Shown here: in pieces, positions 51,733 to 62,022 of the stretch
Layout: every line of letters begins with the position of its first letter
Position numbering within the stretch: the stretch's first letter is position 1
From: Verrucomicrobia bacterium SCGC AAA164-M04
GTDB lineage: Bacteria > Verrucomicrobiota > Verrucomicrobiae > Verrucomicrobiales > Akkermansiaceae
Direction: 5' to 3'
DNA length: 64,000 nucleotides
Assembly: GCA_000383735.1 (NCBI GenBank)
Contig: KB912069.1
Coordinates: 100,051-164,050, forward strand
Notes under the pieces: model-generated
Told to the model about the DNA's origin: nothing
Seen by the model: only the letters and a program-made list of their open reading frames with translations
The model's database searches: none
Made by a program: the position numbers and the translations under genes

Positions 51733-52770
51733 ATGGAAGTTCCTCAGCTCATTCTCGGGAACTCGAACAAACGCTTTTCTGGCGTCACTTCGACAATGCT
51801 CCAAACGCTTCCAGAAGTCCAAAAACTCATGCCGCTTGCCGTCATGGGCCACCACCACCTTCCATCCGGCACTCCGACCATTCGATTCTGGGAGCTCGTT
51901 TCACTCAGAGACAAAACCCGAATTTTTCACGCTCGCCGGAACGATGAAATGATTCAGGCTCTTGCCGCCCGCAAACTTGGCGCGAAAATTAAAATCATTT
52001 TCACCTCGACCGCTCAACGCCACCACACCCGATTCACCCGCTGGTTAATATCGCAGATGGACGGTATCATCACGACGTGTTCGGCTGCGAATTCCTACCT
52101 AGAAACTCCTGCTAATATCGTGATCCCGCATGGTATCGATTTAGAACGCTACCAACCTCCGGTCGACAAAGAAAAAGCCTGGAAATCCCTCGGGTTCCCA
52201 GGTGATTTTGGAATTGGAATCTTTGGCCGCGTCCGCCCCTCCAAAGGAATTGATGTCCTCGTTGATACCGCCATTCACGTGCTCAAAAAAAATTCTAACC
52301 CCACCGTCATCATCGTTGGAGAAACCACCCCGAAGTTTTGTGATTACCAAAACCGACTTCAGGCGAAAATTGAGAGAGCCGGACTTTCCAAAAGGATCAT
52401 TTTTCATGGGAAACAGCCCAGCACCGCGCTGCCTGGTCTTTTTCAAGGGATGTCAATTGTCGCAGCTCTCTCTCGAAACGAAGGATTCGGCCTGACCGTC
52501 CCAGAGGCTATGGCAAGTGGCTGCGCGGTCTTAGCATCACACGCAGGAGCCTGGCAGGACATAATCACCGACGGACTTCACGGTTTTACGGTTCCTGTCG
52601 ATGATCTAAAAGCAACTCAAGCAAGCCTAGAAAAACTCCTCGATGCAGATCTCGAAAAAATGGGAAGCGCTGGACGGGAGCACGTGGAAATGCACTACAC
52701 GATTCAGCGCGAAGCTAAATCTTTGGTGAATTTCTATCAGGAAATTCTCCACAAAGAGAGCAGTGATTAG
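51733..52770 (+). CDS. Glycosyltransferase family 4 protein
   Basis: The 345-residue product follows the GT4 (GT-B fold) pattern: IVIPHGIDLERYQPP, then GIFGRVRPSKGIDVLVDTA, RIIFHGKQ, and the donor-binding ALSRNEGFGLTVPEAMASGCAVLASHAGA with the E-x7-E motif. The N-terminal half (about 1-140) is the acceptor domain. It transfers a sugar from a nucleotide donor, probably to lipid A core or a surface polysaccharide. It has no signal or membrane segment, and is coupled to the membrane protein upstream. Confidence 0.9.
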   Translation: MEVPQLILGNSNKRFSGVTSTMLQTLPEVQKLMPLAVMGHHHLPSGTPTIRFWELVSLRDKTRIFHARRNDEMIQALAARKLGAKIKIIFTSTAQRHHTRFTRWLISQMDGIITTCSAANSYLETPANIVIPHGIDLERYQPPVDKEKAWKSLGFPGDFGIGIFGRVRPSKGIDVLVDTAIHVLKKNSNPTVIIVGETTPKFCDYQNRLQAKIERAGLSKRIIFHGKQPSTALPGLFQGMSIVAALSRNEGFGLTVPEAMASGCAVLASHAGAWQDIITDGLHGFTVPVDDLKATQASLEKLLDADLEKMGSAGREHVEMHYTIQREAKSLVNFYQEILHKESSD

Positions 52771-53068
52771 ATTGTAGCTTTATTTCGTAGATCACCCGCA
52801 CGCTCCTGTAAGACCCACAAGTGAAAATCCTTCAGTTCGGGTCGCCGGAAAAATTGCTAAGACGTCAAAGAAGGAGGATCCACGCTAGGAATTTTCATAA
52901 GTTCCTAATCTCTTTTTTCAGAATAATTAACCCTTGGCTAAATCTGGGTTGTGGTTGCCTTTTTATAAGAATACCTAGAACCGTTCTTTAGCTCTTGAAA
53001 AAATGCGCATGTATGGACAATCACTAGTCCTCCCGACATTTCGGCAGCGATCCTACCCAGAACAACTT

Positions 53069-56000
53069 ATGAAGGTTTTCAAGCAGCTCTTTATCAGCCT
53101 CATTTTGCTGACACCTATGGCTCACGCTGAACAAATTGTTTTTAGTGAAGTCATGTATCATCCTCCAGCTGGAGGTCATGAATTCATCGAGGTCCAGAAT
53201 CTTACTGCCACCCCGTTTGACATCGCACAGTGGGAATTAAGCGAGGGCGCGTCATTTACCTTTCCAGATTTCGCCTCAGGGCCCGCACTTGATTCTTTTT
53301 TGAAAGCCTTCGAACGCATCATTCTCTGCGACACCGATCCCGCAACCTTCCGGGCTGTTTACAATGTCCCAAATTCAATTCGCGTTTTCGGTCCTTGGTC
53401 CGGAAGCCTGAGTAACGGAGGCGAGCGCGTGACCCTCGCAGATAAAAATGGAACCATCCGCTGCAGCTTCCGATATGAAGACCGGTATCCTTGGCCATTG
53501 GCACCGGATGGCGCCGGTCACAGCCTCATTCTTGGAGATGACAGCTTCGCTATCGACGACTACCAGGTTTGGACTTCTGCGCCTCCAACTCCTGGATTCT
53601 CGACCCCACTGAGCGCCGAAGAGCCTTTTCCCAACCCTGAAGTTAATCTCAGCATCGGAATCCCCTTCGTGAACTACGGAGACACCTGGGATTTTAATGA
53701 CCAAAACCTCGATCTCGGCTCCGACTGGGACCTTCCCAATTACACGTTCTCCCATGCTGGATGGACCCGCGAAAACGATGCCGACAACGACGGCGGACTC
53801 TATGGTTTTGAAAATTCGACTTTGCCCGCGCCCGGGATTCAAACACCACTCCTCAACAGCAGCGACGGAGACAACCACATCACCTACTATTTCAGGAAAG
53901 AATTCACCTATAATGGTCCCACCGCAGGGGCTAATATCACGATTGATTCCATCACCGATGATGGAGTCTTTTTCTATCTAAATGGAGTTCCTCTTGGTGG
54001 AGTCGGAACGACCGCAGATGCTGGCTGGAAAACTACCGCAACCCGGACTGTCGGAAATGCCTCGGAAGAACTTGCGGTTGTTACAAACAACGGCTCTGCA
54101 CTTGTTGATGGAAGCAACATCCTCAGCGCCGAGGTCCATCAAACAAATTCCGGAAGCTCCGATTGCGTTTTTGGTGCTCGATTGAGTATTTCCGCTCCCT
54201 CAAACCCTAGCCTACTCATCAACGAAGTCCTCCCGACTGCCGACGGCTTCGTGGAAATCTATAACCCAGGCGCTTCAGCCATCAACCTCTCCGGATGGTA
54301 TCTCAGTGACTCCCCGGGAAGCCTGACTCGGTATCAGATCCCTGCCGGTCAGATTATTCCTCCTTCAGGGCTTTTCGCAATCAGCTACGCCACCACAGGT
54401 CTCGCAGTTGGTGGGGATGCCGTAGTCTATCTTACCGAGCCTGACGAAACAACCATCGCAAATGCGATTGATGCCGCCATCCCCCTCGACGGCCGATCTC
54501 TCGGACGGAAAGGCGACGGATCATCCTCTTGGTTCCTCTTTTCACAACCCAGCGAAAATGCACCCAATGCCAGCAGCTCATCAGACCTCAGTTTGAAAAT
54601 CAATGAAGCCGCTTTTAACCAAGATGGAACCACCACTTGGATTGAACTCTACAACCCGGCTTCCGCTGCCATTAGCGCGGCAGGTCTTTTCTTAGCGAGC
54701 TCTCCAGATTTTTCCGACAAGATCTCTCTTTCCGGCAGTATTGCCGCGAACGGATTTTTTTCAATTAGCGAAGCCTTCACCGCTAGTGGAGAAGAGATCA
54801 CCTTATTTCTTATTAGCGGGAGTGAAACGATCATCGATGCGGTCGCCATCCCATTTAAATCACCGCGCAACTATGCAGCGGCTTATCCCGATGGCTCTGG
54901 CGAATTCTACGCCAGTACACTTGGAACTAAGGGCTCACCTAACAATCCGAATCGAGTAAGTTCAATCATCATCAACGAACTCATGGTCGATCCACCTAGC
55001 GAGCATCGCGATGGCGAATTTATTGAACTCTTCAACAAATCGGGATCAACCATCGATCTTTCTGGATGGCGTTTCACTGACGGCGTCGACTTCACCTTTC
55101 CTGTCGGAACCTCACTGCCTCCCAGGAGCTATCTCGTCATCCCTGCCAACGAGGACTACACCAACTACCCGAACAGCGTTGGACAATTTTCTGGTTCCCT
55201 CGCCAATAGCGGCGAACTCCTTCGTCTTGTGGATTCATGGGACAACCTAGTTGACGAAGTGTACTACCATACCGGTGGCGATTGGCCGGAGCTGGCCGGA
55301 GGTCAAGGCAGCAGTCTCGAACTGCGCCATCCCGACATGGACAACTCCAAAGCAAGCGCCTGGACCGCGTCCGACGAAAGCGACAAATCAACTTTTCAAG
55401 AATTCACGATCGCTGAACAATACCAAGAAATCACCCGCCGCGGAGGAGCTTCAGACTATAAAGAACTGCACCTTCAAGCAGTTGGAGACACCCATATCGC
55501 GATGAGAAATCTTTCTCTCTCCCGAAATGGAGGTGGCAACATTCTTCCAGGAGGAGGCCTCGCCTTAGCAAGAAACGGGTCTGCCAATGACGGGTGGCTG
55601 TGTCAGGGAACCCACCACGCCAGCAAAATCACCAACGACGAATTCCACCTCATCTCTAGTGGCCACGGAGATGTGAAAGCGAACCGCTGTGAAATAGATG
55701 TCACGAGCATTCAGGACAACAATAACCTAAACTTTACCTTCGAGGCCCGCTGGATCTCAGGGAAGCCCACCTTAAATGTGCAAACTTGGGATCGTTCCTT
55801 CGGAGGTACAATTCACCTCAACGTCCCTAAAAACCTAGGAACACCCGGCACAGCCAATCCCAGAATATTAGACAACCCAGCCCCAACGATTTCAGGCCTC
55901 ATTCACAGCCCTCCTATCCCAAGATCAAGTGACCCTGTTCGCGTCACCGTCGAAGCTCAGAATGCCGATACCGTTAATTTACGACACCGTCTCGATACTA

Positions 56001-59000
56001 CTGCAGGAAACGGAACATGGAACAGCAGCCCAATGTTTGATGATGGCATCAGCGGCGGTGACGAGATTGCAAATGATGGCATCCATACCGCTACCCTGAC
56101 TAATTATCAAAGCGACAACTCCATTGTGCAGTTTTACGCTCAAGCCACTTCAGCCGGCGGAACGTCTATTCAGCCCGCCCTCGCTCCCGAAAAGCCCGCG
56201 ATGTGGGTCGTAGATAATTCCAATCACCCGACCGATCTTCGGCTCCAGCGCTTTATCATCTCGGCCCGCGACCGTTCTGCTTCCGGCGGCACAGGAGACT
56301 CTGCAACGTTCGACTACGACTTTCCCAAACTTTCCAACCAATATTTCAACGCCACTTTCATCAGCAACGAAAAAGATATCATCTACAACTGCGAGATGCG
56401 TAAGAGCGGAAGTCCATGGACTCGATCGGGAAGCGCTGACTTTTCACGTATGAAGTGGAAACCACCCGGCGACCGAAAGTTCCGGGGCTACACTAAGCGA
56501 GCTGTCGACAACGATGCAGGCGGCGGACGAGCTTACCATAATCGGATCATTCGATACTGGCTCTATCTCCTAGGTCACGCTGCCAACGAGAACGAATTTG
56601 TTCGCGTTATCATCAACGGCGGAAGTGCTTCACTGAGGGAAGACGTAGAACCCAATGCCAACGATTTTCTGAAACGCAATTGGGAAGATGGCCACAAAGG
56701 CGAACTCTATCGTATTGACGATGAATGGTGGTTTGACGACGGCTGGGGCCGCCAAAACCGCAACGCCACTTGGGAATATAAAAACACCACCGAACCTGAA
56801 CGTTATTCCTCTGAATGGATCAAGCGTTCTCGCGAAACTGAACACGACTACTCTTCCTTCATCAGCTGGACCAGAATGGTTGGTAGAAATGACTTCACTC
56901 GTGAAGAAATGGAAAGAACCGCCGATATCGATATGATGGCTGCCAACGCAGTAGTTCGTGGTTGGTGTGACGACTGGGACACCCTCACTCGGAATCGTGG
57001 TAAAAACGGATACTTCCTACGTCGAGTCACCGACGGCAAATGGATGCTAATTCAATGGGACTCAGACCTAACCTTCGGTAGCTCCAATGCAGACTTCATT
57101 GGTAACCTCTCCGGTGTTCGTAACTTTTTTGAAAAGCCCTACATCAAGCAAAGGGTGAATCATTACCTCAACGAAATGGTCCAAAAATACACCGCTAACT
57201 CAACCCGACTTGCCGCTTGGTTTCGTTGTGAGGAAGATGCTTCCACCTCCTACTCGAGTAACGAATCAACCTATAATTCTTGGAATCAAAATCGCCTTTC
57301 TAAAGCTAATTCTACGATTGGTAGCGCTCTTAACACCGACTTCAATGTCACCTCTGGAAACGGCTCTTCCCTCTCCACCTCTAACGATACGGTTTCACTA
57401 CAAGGCAGAAGTGGCGCAGATGTTTTTGCAATCCGTGTAACCGGGCAACCTTGGGTTAACTACCAATTTACTAATACAACAGCTTGGACCCTAAGCGGGA
57501 TTCAACTGCGGCAGGGCGCCAATGTTCTTGAGGTCCAATCGGTCGACCAAGAAGGTAACGTCAGTGGCACCGAGAACTTCACCGTAAACAAAGGTGGTAA
57601 CGCTGCACCCGTTCTAGTTCTCGATGCCGATCCTGGATCGTTCCGCATCCCAATCAATACCACTTTCGAGGTAGATGGAGACGAGAGCTATGACCCCGAG
57701 GGAACTAGCCTCGATTTCTCATTCCAACTCCCAGCAGGATTGAGCATCAGCAACCCAACTCCATCCAGCGCTTCCATGATCTTTCAGGACCCCGGACATT
57801 ACCCATTAACAATTAAGGCAACCGACCAGAACGGAAAAACGACCCAAGTGGTTCGAGAAATCGTCGCTTACGCCAACAGCGGATGGGATCCATTTAACCA
57901 AGAAACCCTGCAGAAAATTTGGACTACAGAAGATCTTACAATCAAGGATGGAACCGCACCTTCTTCTTCTTACAGCTTTGATGAAACGCCAAATCGTCTC
58001 GCCGTTAAGTTAGAAACAAACCCAGCCAAACCGCTAAAGCTAAACTCGCCAAATCACCCTCGAATGTGGCGGAAAACCCCGGCAGGCGTATGGTCCTTTG
58101 CTTCCGAAATAACTCTAACATCCGTGCAGCAGGGTGATTTTTACACTGGCATCATCGTGGATGGGGAAGAAAACGGCTCACCTGTGCGTTTCACGGTTGG
58201 CATGGAAGACGGTGATTTGCTGCGTGCCAAAAAGATCACAACCTCAAGCACAACGGTTCTTGGCTCAATCGGTTGGACAGGAAAAGACGCGGTTGTAAGG
58301 ATCTTTAAAAAATCTACAGGAATCGATCTACAGTATCGCAACGAGCCTGGTGTCTGGGAAACTCTCGGAAGTTCCTCTGGAAATATCACCACCTCGCAAG
58401 CCGGAATTTTTGCGTCCACCGATACCCCGCAGGCCCTCCGCGTGGAATTCGATGACTCTCTCCTCGTAGACCCAAGTATCAGTAGCCCAACTCTCGAAAA
58501 TCTCAGGATTACCGAGATCATGTATCATCCGATTGGAGGCTCGCCCGACGAATTTATCGAAATTCAAAATACCGGCTCGACGCCGCTCGCTCTTGATGGT
58601 GCTTCCTTTGATGACACCCAACCCTTCGCCGCCTTTAGCTTTGCAGACGTCACGTTGGCTCCGGGACAATATGCAGTAATCGTTTCTGACGAATCAGTAT
58701 TTCGTGCTCGCTACGGAAATCACATTCCCATCGTAGGAAGCTGGGCTTCTGGTGCGCTCTCAAACGGTGGCGAAACGATCGAACTACGGGATCCATTCGG
58801 CAACACCATTCACAATTTTTCATACGACGACAATGCTCCTTGGCCCCTTGCTGCGGATGGCACCGGCCCATCCTTGGAAGTCATTGATACGGAGGGAAAT
58901 TATAATGACCCGCTGAATTGGCGTGCCTCTGCATATACCGGGGGAAGCCCCGGATTTTCCAAAGCCACCGATCAAGATGGCGACGGACTCAGTAACATCC

Positions 59001-59329
59001 GAGAAAACGCATTGGGTACCAATCCCAACTTGTTTGATACTGATGCCGACGGATCTTCTGACGGCGCCGAGACGATTGCAGGAACCAACCCCTTAGACAC
59101 CTCAGATTACTTCCGTATTCTATCGGTTGGACCAAGTGATACTCCAGACGTGATCGAAATCACCTGGGCTTCAGTCACCGGAAAAACCTACCTTGTTGAG
59201 TCGAGCTCTGATCTGGCCGGCAACTGGAGCCTCCACGATTCAGTCACGGCAGGTGCCTCAACGAGTCGCACGACTGATCAAACATCTGGTGAAAGAAAAT
59301 TTTACCGGATTCGAGTCAGCGGACCCTAA
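53069..59329 (+). CDS. Giant secreted lamin-tail/CotH surface protein (2086 residues)
   Basis: ATG 53069 gives the signal peptide KVFKQLFISLILLTPMAHAE; a start 22 codons upstream would precede it with a poor N-terminus. Domains in order: lamin tail 1 (about 22-170, IVFSEVMYHPPAGGHEFIEV), lamin tail 2 (about 380-500, LLINEVLPTADGFVEIYN), a third at about 505-625, a fourth at about 630-765 (IIINELMVDPP), a CotH-like region (about 1055-1345, RKFRGYTKRA, NEFVRVIING, DGKWMLIQWDSDLTF), a PKD-like domain (about 1510-1600), a concanavalin-like domain (about 1605-1800), a fifth lamin tail (about 1810-1945), calcium-binding thrombospondin-3 repeats (about 1960-2015) and a C-terminal VESSSDLAGNW..FYRIR module. 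The function is unknown; adhesion or matrix binding is likely. Confidence 0.88.
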   Translation: MKVFKQLFISLILLTPMAHAEQIVFSEVMYHPPAGGHEFIEVQNLTATPFDIAQWELSEGASFTFPDFASGPALDSFLKAFERIILCDTDPATFRAVYNVPNSIRVFGPWSGSLSNGGERVTLADKNGTIRCSFRYEDRYPWPLAPDGAGHSLILGDDSFAIDDYQVWTSAPPTPGFSTPLSAEEPFPNPEVNLSIGIPFVNYGDTWDFNDQNLDLGSDWDLPNYTFSHAGWTRENDADNDGGLYGFENSTLPAPGIQTPLLNSSDGDNHITYYFRKEFTYNGPTAGANITIDSITDDGVFFYLNGVPLGGVGTTADAGWKTTATRTVGNASEELAVVTNNGSALVDGSNILSAEVHQTNSGSSDCVFGARLSISAPSNPSLLINEVLPTADGFVEIYNPGASAINLSGWYLSDSPGSLTRYQIPAGQIIPPSGLFAISYATTGLAVGGDAVVYLTEPDETTIANAIDAAIPLDGRSLGRKGDGSSSWFLFSQPSENAPNASSSSDLSLKINEAAFNQDGTTTWIELYNPASAAISAAGLFLASSPDFSDKISLSGSIAANGFFSISEAFTASGEEITLFLISGSETIIDAVAIPFKSPRNYAAAYPDGSGEFYASTLGTKGSPNNPNRVSSIIINELMVDPPSEHRDGEFIELFNKSGSTIDLSGWRFTDGVDFTFPVGTSLPPRSYLVIPANEDYTNYPNSVGQFSGSLANSGELLRLVDSWDNLVDEVYYHTGGDWPELAGGQGSSLELRHPDMDNSKASAWTASDESDKSTFQEFTIAEQYQEITRRGGASDYKELHLQAVGDTHIAMRNLSLSRNGGGNILPGGGLALARNGSANDGWLCQGTHHASKITNDEFHLISSGHGDVKANRCEIDVTSIQDNNNLNFTFEARWISGKPTLNVQTWDRSFGGTIHLNVPKNLGTPGTANPRILDNPAPTISGLIHSPPIPRSSDPVRVTVEAQNADTVNLRHRLDTTAGNGTWNSSPMFDDGISGGDEIANDGIHTATLTNYQSDNSIVQFYAQATSAGGTSIQPALAPEKPAMWVVDNSNHPTDLRLQRFIISARDRSASGGTGDSATFDYDFPKLSNQYFNATFISNEKDIIYNCEMRKSGSPWTRSGSADFSRMKWKPPGDRKFRGYTKRAVDNDAGGGRAYHNRIIRYWLYLLGHAANENEFVRVIINGGSASLREDVEPNANDFLKRNWEDGHKGELYRIDDEWWFDDGWGRQNRNATWEYKNTTEPERYSSEWIKRSRETEHDYSSFISWTRMVGRNDFTREEMERTADIDMMAANAVVRGWCDDWDTLTRNRGKNGYFLRRVTDGKWMLIQWDSDLTFGSSNADFIGNLSGVRNFFEKPYIKQRVNHYLNEMVQKYTANSTRLAAWFRCEEDASTSYSSNESTYNSWNQNRLSKANSTIGSALNTDFNVTSGNGSSLSTSNDTVSLQGRSGADVFAIRVTGQPWVNYQFTNTTAWTLSGIQLRQGANVLEVQSVDQEGNVSGTENFTVNKGGNAAPVLVLDADPGSFRIPINTTFEVDGDESYDPEGTSLDFSFQLPAGLSISNPTPSSASMIFQDPGHYPLTIKATDQNGKTTQVVREIVAYANSGWDPFNQETLQKIWTTEDLTIKDGTAPSSSYSFDETPNRLAVKLETNPAKPLKLNSPNHPRMWRKTPAGVWSFASEITLTSVQQGDFYTGIIVDGEENGSPVRFTVGMEDGDLLRAKKITTSSTTVLGSIGWTGKDAVVRIFKKSTGIDLQYRNEPGVWETLGSSSGNITTSQAGIFASTDTPQALRVEFDDSLLVDPSISSPTLENLRITEIMYHPIGGSPDEFIEIQNTGSTPLALDGASFDDTQPFAAFSFADVTLAPGQYAVIVSDESVFRARYGNHIPIVGSWASGALSNGGETIELRDPFGNTIHNFSYDDNAPWPLAADGTGPSLEVIDTEGNYNDPLNWRASAYTGGSPGFSKATDQDGDGLSNIRENALGTNPNLFDTDADGSSDGAETIAGTNPLDTSDYFRILSVGPSDTPDVIEITWASVTGKTYLVESSSDLAGNWSLHDSVTAGASTSRTTDQTSGERKFYRIRVSGP

Positions 59330-59578
59330 AGATCCCAATCAACGAATACGCGCTTTGCCTACGCAAAAGTTGCTCTTCTTAATCACCATCGCCACGGTGG
59401 CAACTTAGCTGTTTTCGCAAAGAATCGGATCTCCTTTCTTTACTTCCCACCCTCCGCTTCGCTGAACCTTCAATTGACCTATCGGATCCAAAACTCTTCA
59501 AAACCTAATCCATCAACCTTGGTCGCCTCCAAGACAATTAATCTAGCGTCAGCAGCGAATCTTTGACACGCTCGCACG

Positions 59579-60385
59579 ATGCGAATTCCCCTGCTATTCT
59601 TCATATCGGCTATTCAAATCTGGGCCGCTGAAATCGATTACGAAATCAAGAAAGACATCTCTTACCGTGAAAACACCCAAGCCCTCAGCGAGTATCAGCG
59701 TGAAAGATGTGTCCTAGATATTCATCACCCTTCATCAAAAGGCTTTGCGACTATTATCTGGTTTCACGGTGGGGGGTTAACTTCGGGAAAAAAAAGTTTC
59801 CCAAAGGCTCTCCAAAATAAAGGACATGCCATCGTCGCGGTCAACTACCGGCTGAGCCCTAAAGTCAAAGTCACCGAATGCCTTGACGACGCAGCTGCCG
59901 CAGTTGCCTGGGTTATGAAAAATATCGGAAAACTTGGTGGAGATCAGAAGCGTATCTTCATTAGCGGACATTCTGCCGGAGGCTATCTCACGAGTATGAT
60001 CGGGCTTGATTCATCTTGGCTCAAGCGTCACCAAGTAGATGCTAATGATATTGCAGGCCTTATTCCTTACAGCGGGCACGCCATCACACATTTTACAGTT
60101 CGAAAGGAGCGTGGCATTGCTGCAACTCGCCCTATCGTCGACGAGCTGGCGCCCCTCTTCCATGTCAGGAAAGACGCCCCTCCGATCCTCCTAATCACAG
60201 GCGATCGCGAAAAAGAACTTCTCGGTCGCTATGAGGAAAACGCCTATCTCTTTAGAATGCTAAAAGTCGCAGGGCATCAGGAGGTTACCTTGTTCGAAAT
60301 TGATGGTTATGGGCATGGTATGGCAGACCCGGCACACCCCCTGCTACTAAAATTCGTGCAGCGAATCGGATCCAAAAGACGATAA
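59579..60385 (+). CDS. Secreted alpha/beta-hydrolase (esterase/lipase-like)
   Basis: The 268-residue product has a short signal (MRIPLLFFISAIQIWAAE) and the hormone-sensitive-lipase/carboxylesterase pattern: oxyanion motif FHGGG (His63), nucleophile Ser132 in GHSAGGY, ILLITGDREKELL with an Asp and GYGHGMAD with the catalytic His. The likely substrate is a small ester; many relatives in this phylum deacetylate plant or algal polysaccharide. No neighbour confirms this. Confidence 0.9.
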   Translation: MRIPLLFFISAIQIWAAEIDYEIKKDISYRENTQALSEYQRERCVLDIHHPSSKGFATIIWFHGGGLTSGKKSFPKALQNKGHAIVAVNYRLSPKVKVTECLDDAAAAVAWVMKNIGKLGGDQKRIFISGHSAGGYLTSMIGLDSSWLKRHQVDANDIAGLIPYSGHAITHFTVRKERGIAATRPIVDELAPLFHVRKDAPPILLITGDREKELLGRYEENAYLFRMLKVAGHQEVTLFEIDGYGHGMADPAHPLLLKFVQRIGSKRR

Positions 60386-60462
60386 CTTCAAGCTTAGGAT
60401 CAAATCTAAAGCCCTAAATCAGTTTCCAAGACTAAAAAGACTAGTAAAGACAACTCCGGAGG

Positions 60463-62022
60463 GTGAAAGACAAAACATTGAACCCGCTTCCCCTTAAATC
60501 CCGGAAAAGCCCCATGCCAATAAAAACGACCAAAAAGACCCGCTCGGATCCCGGGCCTCGTATTCTTTTTATCACCCCGGAAATTTCTTACGTTTCAAAG
60601 AAGCTTTCGGATGATGCCGAACGGCTAAGAGCCAAAGCAGGCGGACTCGCTGATGTTTCAGCCCTTCTAGTTCATGGTCTAAGTTCAGCCGAAAAGGACA
60701 TTCACCTAGCTATCCCACACTACCGAAACCTCTTCCAAAGTGGTGAACAAGCCACCCACCCTGGCAAGCGGACCCGCATCTCAGTCGGGGACCGTATCCA
60801 CCTTGCCGAAGACTGCAAATTCTATCGACGTGGTGGAGTCTACCAAGCCTGCAAGGAAGATCTTCTGATGTCCGCCCTCGCGTTTCAACGTGACCTCATC
60901 AATCATATCATCCCAAGGGTTAAACCCGACATTATTCATTGTAATGATTGGATGACCGGTCTGATCCCCGCTGAGGCCAAGAAACTCGGTATTCCGACCC
61001 TTTTTACTATTCACAATATCCACACTCAGGAAGCCACCCTCGCCCAACTCGAAAACACAGGAATTCCAGCCGGAGACTTTTGGGACGAACTTTACTTTGG
61101 AAGCTATCCGGAAAGCTTTGATGAATCCTACTGGACCAACCCTATCGATCTTCTCGCCAGCGGAATCTCGGCAGCGACCCACACCAATGTGGTCAGCCCA
61201 ACCTTCCTTGACGAAGTCGCCATGGGTCATCACCCAACTATTCCACCCCACCTAAGCCATCTACTCTATCACAAACGCGAAGCTGGAGTCGCTTCAGGAA
61301 TCGTCAATGCCCCCGATCGCTCTTTTAACCCCCAAATTGATCCCTATCTCCCAGAAGAATACGGACCACGCCGGCATCACACCATCAAACCCAAACTTAA
61401 GAAGGATCTTCAAAAACGCCTCCTGCTCAAAGAAGATCCTTCAGTTCCAATTCTTTTTTGGCCTTCGCGTCTTGATCCTATACAGAAGGGATGTTCGCTC
61501 CTTGCTGATATCCTTTCCCAGCTAATTAATGACTATAACCACCTTGGTTTACAAATAGTTATGATAGCCGATGGTCCTTACCAGCAACACTTCCAGGGAA
61601 TTGTCGCCCATCATGGCATCTCCGACCGTATCGCTGTTCAACCATTCTCCGAATCCCTTTCACATCTTGGTTACGGAGGCTCGGATTTCGTTCTCATGCC
61701 ATCGTCATTCGAACCTTGTGGCCTACCACAAATGATTGGATGTCGCTATGGATCCCTGCCGATTGCCCACGCTACTGGCGGACTCAAGGACACCGTCAGG
61801 CACCTCAACATCCACGAAAACACTGGAAACGGATTTCTCTTCGAGCATTTCACGACCGATGGGTTCCGGTGGGCAATCGATCAGGCCATGGAGTTTTATC
61901 AACTTTCGCCAGACCACAAAAATCCCCAAATTAAGCGAATCATGGAACAATCTAAAGAGGACTTCTCAGATGAACGAGTCGTCGCTGACTATCAAAAAAT
62001 ATACAATGATCTCGTTAATTAG
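60463..62022 (+). CDS. glgA: Glycogen/starch synthase (GT5)
   Basis: The GTG at 60463 is the earliest start; ATG 60514 would remove 17 residues (KDKTLNPLPLKSRKSP) before MPIKTTKK, and I cannot decide between them. The 502-519-residue protein has the GT5 motif KAGGLADVSALLVHGL, HCNDWMTGLIPAEAK, and the C-terminal SSFEPCGLPQMIGCRYGSLPIAHATGGLKDTV with E-x7-E. It adds glucose from ADP- or UDP-glucose to an alpha-1,4 glucan. No glgB or glgC is adjacent. Confidence 0.9.
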   Translation: MKDKTLNPLPLKSRKSPMPIKTTKKTRSDPGPRILFITPEISYVSKKLSDDAERLRAKAGGLADVSALLVHGLSSAEKDIHLAIPHYRNLFQSGEQATHPGKRTRISVGDRIHLAEDCKFYRRGGVYQACKEDLLMSALAFQRDLINHIIPRVKPDIIHCNDWMTGLIPAEAKKLGIPTLFTIHNIHTQEATLAQLENTGIPAGDFWDELYFGSYPESFDESYWTNPIDLLASGISAATHTNVVSPTFLDEVAMGHHPTIPPHLSHLLYHKREAGVASGIVNAPDRSFNPQIDPYLPEEYGPRRHHTIKPKLKKDLQKRLLLKEDPSVPILFWPSRLDPIQKGCSLLADILSQLINDYNHLGLQIVMIADGPYQQHFQGIVAHHGISDRIAVQPFSESLSHLGYGGSDFVLMPSSFEPCGLPQMIGCRYGSLPIAHATGGLKDTVRHLNIHENTGNGFLFEHFTTDGFRWAIDQAMEFYQLSPDHKNPQIKRIMEQSKEDFSDERVVADYQKIYNDLVN

